Part shown: positions 6,694 through 11,983 of the stretch, in pieces | How positions within the stretch are numbered: position 1 is the stretch's first letter | Layout: every line of letters starts with the position of its first letter | Virus record (IMG/VR): IMGVR_UViG_3300042542_004426 | Location: 1-21,294 of that record | From: a virus | DNA length: 21,294 nucleotides | Direction: 5' to 3' (one strand) | Translations under genes and position numbers: made by a program | The notes under the pieces: generated by a model | The model's database searches: none | What the model was told of the DNA's origin: nothing | The model's input: the letters and a program-made list of their open reading frames with translations, nothing else

Positions 6694-7461
6694 ATGACCA
6701 GCACCAGCACCAGCACCAGCACCAGCACCAGCACCAGCACCAGCACCAGCACCACCAGGGCCGCGGGTGAGAACGCGATCACGTGCACAGGCACGGTTGC
6801 GGTTCTGCCGCCGTGTCTGCTGTGGGCAGCGAGCCTTGCCGCTTCTGACGACACGGTGAAAGGCGTTATCTGCGCGATCGACGTTCGGCGGACTGCCGAG
6901 GGTTTGATCAGGGTGTGCGCGACTGATGGCCACCGCTTGTTTCGGGTGACCTTCCCTCAGTCTGAGCACTTCTGGATCAGCGCAGAACAGACTGAGCCAA
7001 TCCGGTTGAACCCTGCAGCGTTCTCAAAGGCGCCAACGAAGAAGGCGGTTCACGTTGCGTTGGATGCTTCGGGTGTCTGCACCTTCTCGGACCGTTTGAG
7101 CCAACCCGTGGGGGCTGGTGTGTGGACTGCAGCGACGCAAGCCAACGCGATCGGACAGACCTATCCGAACGTTGACCAGCTGTTCCCTGACGAGTTCAAG
7201 CTCACTTGCAACCCTGCCGCGGCCATCGGGTTTAACGCGTCCTACGTGGGGGACTTCTGCAAGATCGCCAGCAAGCTGACCCATAACGAAGTGGGCATGT
7301 GGCACACCACGGATTCAGCCATTGCGCCGCTGATTCTGCGGGCCTCGCTGCAGCTGGACTGGCTGCTGGTGGAACCCACGGGTTCGAAGTGGTGCCCGGT
7401 GTTCGATCACCCGGACGTGACGCTGGATTACCTGCTCATGCCGGTTCAGATCAGGAAGTGA
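6694..7461 (+). CDS. DNA polymerase III beta sliding clamp-like protein
   Basis: The 255-aa product shows several DnaN-like marks: ICAIDVRR...IRVCATDGHRLFRV at about 59-85 (DnaN typically has ATDGHRL), YPNVDQLFP at 157-165 (compare FPDYxxxiP), FNASYVGDFCKIASKL at 180-195 (compare the domain III opening) and a C-terminal DYLLMPVQIRK (compare YxxMPMRL). Bacterial clamps are about 370 aa, so this is shortened. A clamp encircles DNA and tethers polymerase and repair proteins. Residues 2-19 are nine Thr-Ser pairs encoded by a hexanucleotide repeat, absent from ordinary clamps. The start is fixed by the GAGAGAGACC leader. It may be a diverged clamp that binds host Pol III, a clamp decoy or a regulator. 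Confidence 0.6.
   Translation: MTSTSTSTSTSTSTSTSTSTTRAAGENAITCTGTVAVLPPCLLWAASLAASDDTVKGVICAIDVRRTAEGLIRVCATDGHRLFRVTFPQSEHFWISAEQTEPIRLNPAAFSKAPTKKAVHVALDASGVCTFSDRLSQPVGAGVWTAATQANAIGQTYPNVDQLFPDEFKLTCNPAAAIGFNASYVGDFCKIASKLTHNEVGMWHTTDSAIAPLILRASLQLDWLLVEPTGSKWCPVFDHPDVTLDYLLMPVQIRK
6697..6750 (+). repeat. (ACCAGC)9 hexanucleotide repeat inside the clamp-like gene
   Basis: Nine uninterrupted ACCAGC units follow the start codon and encode a Thr-Ser tail. A change in copy number would lengthen or shorten the tail without shifting the frame. The unit is related to the CACC tracts in the leaders, so slippage in the same sequence type may have created it. Confidence 0.95.
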
Positions 7462-7470
7462 GCTGACGCT

Positions 7471-7545
7471 TGCACTGAGGCCTGCGGGCCTCTCTGCAGG
7501 CCTCAGGCCTGTCACACCACCACCACCACCACCACGAGAGAGACC
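7471..7545 (+). repeat. Intergenic module, copy 1 (hairpin, CACC tract, GAGAGAGACC)
   Basis: The first 30 bp (7471-7500) are identical to 8522-8551. They contain GAGGCCTGCGGGCCTC (7477-7492), a 6-bp stem with loop TGCG, followed by the inverted repeat CAGGCCTCAGGCCTG. CTGCAGG...CACACCACCA (7494-7522) recurs at 8967-8995. The module ends in a CACC tract and GAGAGAGACC before the ATG of the ArdC gene. The hairpin may act as attenuator, terminator without T-run, or mRNA processing site. Confidence 0.8.
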
Positions 7546-8517
7546 ATGACAACCACCACCAGGAATCGGGCCCGCAAGACCTACGACGGGCCCACAGCAG
7601 AGGAGAAGCTGTGCGCTGCATTGGTTGAGCTTCTGACGCAAGGCGTCAACCCGTGGCGCAAGGAATGGGCAGCGGCTGAGGGTCCGCGCGGCCACCATCG
7701 GAACCTGATTACCGGCGCCAATTACCGGGGCGGCAACCCTGCCCTGCTGGAGATGTGGGCAGCCTGCCGCGGTTATGTGCAGCCGCTGTGGGTTGGGATT
7801 GCGCAGGGTAAGGCTGAGGGTTGGTTCCCTCGCAAGGGTTCTCAGGGCTGCTATGTGGTGCGGCCGCAGCTCAACAAGCGAGACGAGACTGACGCGGACG
7901 GCAAGCCCGTAACGGGCCCTGATGGGTCGCCGGTAGTGGCTGCCTGGGTGAGCTACAAACCGGCATGTGTCTTTAACGTTGCCGACCTGGTGGGCAGCAC
8001 CGAGGAGGCCGAGGCTCGGCTTCAGTCGCGCATCAGGGAGGCTATGGGCGACGTGATCAGCAGGCCTGAACCTGAGAGGCTCGCAGGTGCTGAGGCCGTC
8101 CTAGGTGCGTGGCCTGTCGAAACCGTCTGGACTGGCGACCGGGCGTTCTACAACTCGGGCACCGATCGGGTGACCATGCCCGAACGTGACCGGTTCAGCA
8201 GTGCAGAGGGTCTCTACGCGACGTGGGCCCATGAACAGGCGCACAGCACCGGCCACGCCAGCAGGCTGGCCCGCAAGCTCGGAAGCGGGTTCGGAAGCGA
8301 CGACTACGCGAGAGAGGAACTCGTGGCCGAGCTCGCCGCCTTCCTGATCTGCAATCGCCTTGAGATCAGCAGCAGCACCGAGAATCACGCGGCCTATCTG
8401 AGCCACTGGGCAGGCGTGCTCGGTGGTGGGCCGAAGGTGCTGTTCAAGGTCTTGAGCGATGCCACCAGGGCCGCCAATGCGATCTGCGGGCCCGAGGTGG
8501 AAGCGTCTGAGGCCTGA
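7546..8517 (+). CDS. ardC: ArdC-type antirestriction protein (ssDNA-binding domain plus zincin metalloprotease-like domain)
   Basis: The 323-aa product has the two-part ArdC architecture. The N-terminal domain shows LLTQGVNPWRKEW (about 30-41), an N-x-x-x-x-x-NY-R-GGNPALL stretch (53-68) and WFPRKGSQG (93-101), typical of the DUF1738 ssDNA-binding domain. The C-terminal domain shows AFYNSGTDRVTMP (200-212), a HEQAH metal site (229-233) in ATWAHEQAHSTGH and EELVAELAAF (257-266) with a likely third ligand. ArdC proteins coat or shield incoming single-stranded DNA and block restriction. In T7 an antirestriction gene (Ocr) is also among the first expressed, so the left-end position fits. Leader and intergenic module are shared with its neighbours. 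Confidence 0.85.
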   Translation: MTTTTRNRARKTYDGPTAEEKLCAALVELLTQGVNPWRKEWAAAEGPRGHHRNLITGANYRGGNPALLEMWAACRGYVQPLWVGIAQGKAEGWFPRKGSQGCYVVRPQLNKRDETDADGKPVTGPDGSPVVAAWVSYKPACVFNVADLVGSTEEAEARLQSRIREAMGDVISRPEPERLAGAEAVLGAWPVETVWTGDRAFYNSGTDRVTMPERDRFSSAEGLYATWAHEQAHSTGHASRLARKLGSGFGSDDYAREELVAELAAFLICNRLEISSSTENHAAYLSHWAGVLGGGPKVLFKVLSDATRAANAICGPEVEASEA

Positions 8518-8521
8518 TGCC

Positions 8522-8590
8522 TGCACTGAGGCCTGCGGGCCTCTCTGCAGGCTTCAACGCCTGCCACACCACCACCACCAGAGAGAGACA
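8522..8590 (+). repeat. Intergenic module, copy 2
   Basis: The 30-bp core 8522-8551 is identical to 7471-7500, including the GAGGCCTGCGGGCCTC hairpin. The second inverted repeat is altered here (GGCTTCAACGCCTG). It ends in CACACCACCACCACCAG and AGAGAGACA before the ATG at 8591. It separates the ArdC gene from the next small gene exactly as copy 1 separates clamp-like gene from ArdC. Confidence 0.8.
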
Positions 8591-8926
8591 ATGAAAGCTA
8601 ATGCTGCCGAGGCAATGCCGCTGCCCTGCGGCCCTTATCTGCAGGCCTTGCTCGTTAAGGCTGCCGAGGCCCTCGATTACAGCGAGATCCCTAGTTGGGA
8701 TACCGAGGGGCAGCGCAACCTGCACGGCATCAGGCAGGGCATCTGGCAGCCCTACTGGACAGCACGGCAAGGCCGCCGTCACTTATCCCGGACTGACGCT
8801 ATGGCCTGCGCAGCGCTGGAGAGCCTGGCCGCCGCGGCCAATGGGCCGGCCTGGGCTGACACCGAGGCCTCTGATGCGCAGCGTCTGGCGGTTGCCATCC
8901 GCGAGGGTCGTTGCGCTGTCTGGTGA
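8591..8926 (+). CDS. Hypothetical protein (111 aa)
   Basis: The start is fixed by the GAGAGAGACA leader. The product is soluble and Ala-rich, with two Trp-containing stretches (IPSWDTEGQRNL near 37-48, IWQPYWTARQGRRHL near 55-69) and a helical second half (DAMACAALESLAAAANGPAWADTEA). I do not recognise a family. It sits among early accessory genes and is probably a small host-takeover or regulatory protein, but that is inferred from position only. Confidence 0.6.
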   Translation: MKANAAEAMPLPCGPYLQALLVKAAEALDYSEIPSWDTEGQRNLHGIRQGIWQPYWTARQGRRHLSRTDAMACAALESLAAAANGPAWADTEASDAQRLAVAIREGRCAVW

Positions 8927-8934
8927 CGCCTGCC

Positions 8935-9008
8935 CGGGGCCCTTCCTGCTGCTGCAGGTGGGCCTCCTGCAGGCCTCAGGCCTGTCACACCACCAGCACC
9001 AAACCACA
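8935..9008 (+). repeat. Intergenic module, copy 3 (partial)
   Basis: CTGCAGG through CACACCACCA at 8967-8995 is identical to 7494-7522 of copy 1, including CAGGCCTCAGGCCTG. The 5' part differs: the GAGGCC hairpin is replaced by other GGGCC/GGCCC-rich sequence. The leader is ACCAGCACCAAACCACA before the ATG at 9009, without GAGAGAG. Confidence 0.7.
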
Positions 9009-9158
9009 ATGCAACGCCTGCACCTTTTGCAGTTCGCCCTGGGCTTCGTGCTCGGGCTATCTGCCGCGGCCGCGATCGTTTCTGCCGCTGCCACACCGAG
9101 CCCGGTTGTAACGCCTGCCGCGCAGCGGTCTTGGCCGACTGAGTTCCCGGGACCGTGA
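9009..9158 (+). CDS. Small membrane or exported protein (49 aa)
   Basis: The product begins MQRLHLLQFALGFVLGLSAA and continues with an Ala-rich hydrophobic stretch to about residue 27, then a Pro-rich tail. It looks like a single transmembrane helix or an uncleaved signal sequence. The CACC-type leader before the ATG supports it as a real gene. Function unknown. Confidence 0.5.
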   Translation: MQRLHLLQFALGFVLGLSAAAAIVSAAATPSPVVTPAAQRSWPTEFPGP

Positions 9159-9198
9159 CGCCCTGCCGACAATCGATCTATCTCCACCCCTGCAGACC

Positions 9199-9396
9199 AT
9201 GACTCTGACGATCGAGGAGGCCCGTCTGGTGGCTTCCCTGCTGCGCCCGCAGCTTGCCCTCCTGTCCGAACTGCTGGAGGTGCAGGTACAGCTGTGCCCT
9301 CCCGGAGACGACAGCTGGTGCATCACCGCTGAGGCCCTCGCCGTTGCGCGTGGCGCCTGGATCAAGGCTCAGAACGCCCTGCTGGTGGCGTCATGA
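9199..9396 (+). CDS. Hypothetical small helical protein (65 aa)
   Basis: The product is mostly helical: TIEEARLVASLLRPQLALLS at 4-23, then a loop with PPGDDSWCI and a second helix (AEALAVARGAWIKAQNALL). It overlaps the following winged-helix gene by ATGA, so the two are translated together. The preceding sequence CCCCTGCAGACC gives no clear ribosome binding site. It may be a partner of the downstream regulator. No family recognised. Confidence 0.5.
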   Translation: MTLTIEEARLVASLLRPQLALLSELLEVQVQLCPPGDDSWCITAEALAVARGAWIKAQNALLVAS

Positions 9397-9791
9397 GCAT
9401 CGTTGCATTTGCGCAGATGCTGGGCGCCCTGCGCACCAGCGGCCGAGCGATGCCGTTGAGCGCTGCCGAGGCGCTGCTGTGGATCGCCAGCGGGGTTGAC
9501 TCGGTGCCTGAGCTGGCTGAGGTGATGGGCCCGGGTGATGACGCCCTGCCGGCTGCAACGGTCAGCCGTTTGGTGTCGCTGCTGCGTGGCCGCGCCCGCT
9601 ACAGCCAGGGGAAATGGATCGAGTCGCCGCACCGATTGATCGAGGTGCGGCCGCACCCTCACCGGAGGGGGATGCAGCTGCTGCTGACGCGGGAGGCGCT
9701 CGACCTTCTACAACCCTGCCGGGATACCGTCTACATTTGCTCTGCACACATAGGGGCTAACTGCCCCGGTCGTACGGGGGATACGCTGTGA
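9393..9791 (+). CDS. Winged-helix (MarR-like) protein
   Basis: In the 132-aa product, LSAAEALLWIASGVDSVPEL and LPAATVSRLVSLLRG (about 22-66) form a probable helix-turn-helix. RLIEVRPHPHRRGMQLLLT (about 76-94) then forms a wing with the charged RRG turn and LT-EAL ending typical of MarR-like regulators. The same order, with TVSR in the recognition helix, is seen in the gene at 9934. The last 30 residues include three Cys (CRDTVYIC, NCPGR) and extend beyond a standard MarR fold. Likely a transcription regulator in the integrase-proximal block. Confidence 0.55.
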   Translation: MSIVAFAQMLGALRTSGRAMPLSAAEALLWIASGVDSVPELAEVMGPGDDALPAATVSRLVSLLRGRARYSQGKWIESPHRLIEVRPHPHRRGMQLLLTREALDLLQPCRDTVYICSAHIGANCPGRTGDTL

Positions 9792-10075
9792 GTCTGCGCC
9801 TAGTTGCATCGGTCGCCGTGCCCACCCGCCAGTATTGGTGGGAGGTTTCGGCACATGTTGAAACGCTCGGACGCCACCCGCGGCTAGTGCTGCACCAGTG
9901 CCAGACTCCTAGGTGTCGTAAGCATCAAGGCCCGTGGATCTGCCTCAACTTGAGCGAGCTCTGGCTGCTTTCGCCGTTCTCTCGCCGGTTTCGTTCCCTC
10001 TCCACCACGCCCAGGTCTTCCTGGTGGTGGCCAAGCGGGGGCAGTGCAGTTACTCGGAGATCGAGGAGGAGCTGA
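9788..10075 (+). CDS. Doubtful small ORF between two winged-helix genes
   Basis: A GTG overlaps the preceding stop as GTGA, which suggests translational coupling. The first 50 residues look protein-like (QYWWEVSAHVETLGRHPRL, then Cys residues at CQTPRC and WICLN). From about residue 50 it overlaps the winged-helix gene at 9934 in another frame and becomes Ser/Arg/Trp-rich, typical of a shadow frame. It could be a decayed gene or no gene at all. Confidence 0.22.
   Translation: MSLRLVASVAVPTRQYWWEVSAHVETLGRHPRLVLHQCQTPRCRKHQGPWICLNLSELWLLSPFSRRFRSLSTTPRSSWWWPSGGSAVTRRSRRS
9908..9918. promoter_or_regulatory. CCTAGGTGTCG motif upstream of winged-helix gene
   Basis: Exact match to the motif at 5807-5817. 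It ends 15 bp before the GTG of the regulator at 9934, so it is well placed as an autoregulatory operator or a promoter element. Confidence 0.4.
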
Positions 10076-10251
10076 GCATCACCAACGGCACCGTGAGCCG
10101 GTGCGTTCATGCCATGGGTGAGACCCATCGCAAGGGCTACCCCGGCCACGGGTTACTGGAGGCCTTTCGAGACCCCGCGGAAGGCCGGCGGTTCCTGGTT
10201 CGTCTCACCGCCAGAGGCCGGGCCCTGGCCCGCCAGATCGAGGGGCTCTAA
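9934..10251 (+). CDS. MarR-like winged-helix regulator (105 aa)
   Basis: The GTG start is the only one after an in-frame stop at 9919-9921; AAGG lies just upstream. The product has a helix LHHAQVFLVVAKRGQCSYSE (24-43), the HTH IEEELSITNGTVSRCVHAM (44-62), and a wing ending GRRFLVRLTARGRALARQI (84-102), the usual MarR end. It probably binds DNA as a dimer. It shares organisation with the gene at 9393, so the pair may have arisen by duplication. It precedes the integrase with only a CACC-type leader between them, making it a candidate lysogeny regulator. Confidence 0.7.
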   Translation: MDLPQLERALAAFAVLSPVSFPLHHAQVFLVVAKRGQCSYSEIEEELSITNGTVSRCVHAMGETHRKGYPGHGLLEAFRDPAEGRRFLVRLTARGRALARQIEGL

Positions 10252-10252
10252 C

Positions 10253-10280
10253 CACCACACCACCACCACCACCACACCAA
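10253..10280 (+). promoter_or_regulatory. CACC-tract leader ahead of the integrase
   Basis: CCACCACACCACCACCACC followed by ACACCAA fills the whole gap between the regulator stop and the integrase ATG. It is the CACC part of the early-gene intergenic module without hairpin or GAGAGAG. Confidence 0.5.
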
Positions 10281-11279
10281 ATGACTGGATCTGTTCGCCG
10301 TTGCGCGGATGGCAGCTGGGTTGCCGACGTGACGATCAACGGCATCCGCCGGACCGGGAAGTGCCGCACCAAGGCAGAGGCGACCGCTCGCAAGCGTGAG
10401 CTGCTCGACCAACTGATGCGCCGTGAAGCAAGCCCATTCCCCAGCGGTGCGTTCTGCCTGCGTGAAGCCCGGGCCCTCTCGATCAGGGTTCGCTGGTCTG
10501 GCCTGGCATACGAGCGGACCGCTGCCATCTACAGCCAGGAGGCCGTCAACCATTTCGGCGCCAGCTTCCCCCTCTCAGAGATCACTGCCCAGCTGGTGGA
10601 CAGCTGGCGGCAGGCCCTGCAGAGCAAGGGCAACCGGCCGAGCACGATCAACATGAAGGTGTCGGCCCTGCGCTCGATGCTCGCCGATGCCCACCTGCAC
10701 GGGCACCTGGCGGAAGTCCCGAGGATGCCCCGCCAGCTCAAGCTGACCAACACCAAGGACCGGGTGATCAGCGACGATGAGCGCGACCGCTTCTGCAAGT
10801 TCTTCTGCCAGCGGGGTGAGCCCGCCGCGGCCGATCTGCTGGTGTTCTTGTTGGAGACCGCTTGCCGCTGGGGTGAAGCCGAGCGGCTGCGTGGTGACGA
10901 CGTGGACCTGGCCCGCGGACGGGTGACCTTCTGGGCCACCAAGAACGGCAAGCCCCGCACCGTCCCACTCACCCGCCGCGCGATCGACGCCATCACACCC
11001 CACCTGCCGGCGGTTGGTGGGCACCGTGTCTGGCCCTACCCCTACTGGCAGTTCAAACGCCTGTTCGAGCAGGGCAAGGCCTCGATGGGACTGGAGGATG
11101 AGCCGGCCCTGACGATTCACACCACGCGCCACACCTGCGCCAGCAAGCTGGCCAGCCGGGGCATCCCCCTGCACCAGCTGATGACCTTTGGCGGGTGGAC
11201 ATCCCTGGCCAGCGTGCAGCGTTACCTGCACCTGAACACCGATGCGCTGGCTGCCTGCGTCAGTGCGCTGGAGGCCTGA
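10281..11279 (+). CDS. int: Tyrosine-recombinase integrase
   Basis: The 332-aa product has an N-terminal arm-binding segment (about 1-45, GSWVADVTINGIRRTGKCRT), a SAM-like core-binding domain (about 75-150) and a catalytic domain. Catalytic residues are visible: Arg196 in ETACRWGEAERL, Lys221 in TKNGKPRTVPL, His280-x-x-Arg283 in IHTTRHTCAS, Trp306 in the position often His (FGGWTS), and nucleophile Tyr315 in SVQRYLHL. It would integrate and excise phage DNA at the tRNA-like site about 590 bp downstream. The order integrase, att, RNA polymerase matches what I recall of cyanophage P-SSP7. No inactivating change is visible. Confidence 0.93.
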   Translation: MTGSVRRCADGSWVADVTINGIRRTGKCRTKAEATARKRELLDQLMRREASPFPSGAFCLREARALSIRVRWSGLAYERTAAIYSQEAVNHFGASFPLSEITAQLVDSWRQALQSKGNRPSTINMKVSALRSMLADAHLHGHLAEVPRMPRQLKLTNTKDRVISDDERDRFCKFFCQRGEPAAADLLVFLLETACRWGEAERLRGDDVDLARGRVTFWATKNGKPRTVPLTRRAIDAITPHLPAVGGHRVWPYPYWQFKRLFEQGKASMGLEDEPALTIHTTRHTCASKLASRGIPLHQLMTFGGWTSLASVQRYLHLNTDALAACVSALEA

Positions 11280-11281
11280 CT

Positions 11282-11542
11282 GTGCTCGGCCTGGTGCTGC
11301 TGGCCCAGCTGGCCGGCCCTCCCTGCGGGTGGAACTACGGGGTGGTGATCACCCCGCAGAACGCACCGTTCACCGGTTGCACCGTGCCCGATGCCCGCGG
11401 GGAGTATCCGGTGCGGCTGCGCATGGATCCCTTCAGCCCGAGCGGTGTGCGGGCCGAGCCGGCAAGCCCTCGCTACGACTTCAGTATCCCTTCTTCCCGC
11501 CCTTCCCAGACCCCTTCCCCATACCCTTCCCCTTGGCCATGA
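11282..11542 (+). CDS. Small exported protein (86 aa), unknown
   Basis: A GTG start lies 2 bp after the integrase stop. The N-terminus, LGLVLLAQLAGPPCGW, is a short hydrophobic segment and could be a signal or lipoprotein-like sequence, although no clear basic n-region is present. The middle carries two Cys (PPCGW, FTGCTVP) that could form a disulfide outside the cytoplasm. The end is rich in Pro and Ser. It overlaps the next membrane gene by ATGA. Candidate lysogenic-conversion or superinfection gene by position; family unknown. Confidence 0.5.
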   Translation: MLGLVLLAQLAGPPCGWNYGVVITPQNAPFTGCTVPDARGEYPVRLRMDPFSPSGVRAEPASPRYDFSIPSSRPSQTPSPYPSPWP

Positions 11543-11757
11543 CTGCAAGCAAGAGACGACGCCAATTCTCCCGACGTGGCGCGGACTGGCAAGCGTGGTG
11601 CGGACTGGCCGGCCTGCTGGTGCTGGGGGTGCTGCTGCTCACGTACCTGCTGCCTGTGACGCTGCTGGCCGTGACGATCTTCTGCATGGTGATCGCCCCG
11701 CTGGGCATGGTGCGCGAGGCCCGGCGCGAGCGGCTTGAGCGGGCCGGCAGGCCCTGA
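11539..11757 (+). CDS. Small membrane protein (72 aa)
   Basis: A basic N-terminus (MTASKRRRQFSRRGADW) is followed by a long hydrophobic stretch from about 20 to 55 (GLAGLLVLGVLLLTYLLPV, then TLLAVTIFCMVIAPLG), enough for one long or two short membrane helices. The tail, REARRERLERAGRP, is basic and cytoplasmic. Translationally coupled to the preceding exported protein. It could be a holin-like or exclusion protein; nothing distinguishes these. Confidence 0.6.
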   Translation: MTASKRRRQFSRRGADWQAWCGLAGLLVLGVLLLTYLLPVTLLAVTIFCMVIAPLGMVREARRERLERAGRP

Positions 11758-11869
11758 TGCGCTTTGTACTGTGGATGCGTTCACCGGATCCAGATTTCTG
11801 CTGCAGTCGTCCGCATCCAGCAGACCTCGGCAGACCCCAGAAACCCTGAGAACCGTTGGTACAACTGGC

Positions 11870-11914
11870 GGGAGCATGGCGGAAATGGCAGACGCAGCGG
11901 ACTTAAAATCTGCG
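11870..11914 (+). other. attP: Probable attP: 5' half of a tRNA-Leu(UAA) gene
   Basis: The sequence folds as the 5' part of tRNA-Leu. GGGAGCA (11870-11876) would be the 5' acceptor strand, followed by TG. The D-arm has stem GCG/CGC (11879-11881, 11893-11895) with loop GAAATGGCAGA. The anticodon arm is GCGGA/TCTGC with loop CTTAAAA and anticodon TAA at 11904-11906. No T-arm or 3' acceptor strand (TGCTCCC expected) follows, so this is not a complete tRNA. A tRNA fragment directly downstream of an integrase operon is the classical form of a phage attachment site. The anticodon loop is uninterrupted, so the matching host gene should lack the group I intron found in many cyanobacterial tRNA-Leu(UAA) genes. 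Confidence 0.75.
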
Positions 11915-11983
11915 TGCGATAGCTGAACACCTGCAGAGCATTGACCGGAACAGGTCTGCCAGGGGTGTTGGCCAACTCTGCAC

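Noticed and set aside
6208-6969. Minus-strand ORF with alternating Gly-Ala and repeated Gly-Gly-His-Arg-Pro units
   Set aside because: It is antisense to the 23-bp repeats and the (ACCAGC)n tract; its composition is explained by these repeats.
7477-7492. Classical rho-independent terminator
   Set aside because: The stem GAGGCC/GGCCTC is strong but no T-run follows; it is listed as part of the repeated intergenic module instead.
10575-11231. Minus-strand ORF opposite the integrase
   Set aside because: The integrase catalytic residues are on the plus strand; this is a high-GC shadow.
11870-11960. Complete tRNA-Leu gene
   Set aside because: No GGTTCRAxYCC T-arm and no 3' acceptor strand complementary to GGGAGCA follow the anticodon arm.
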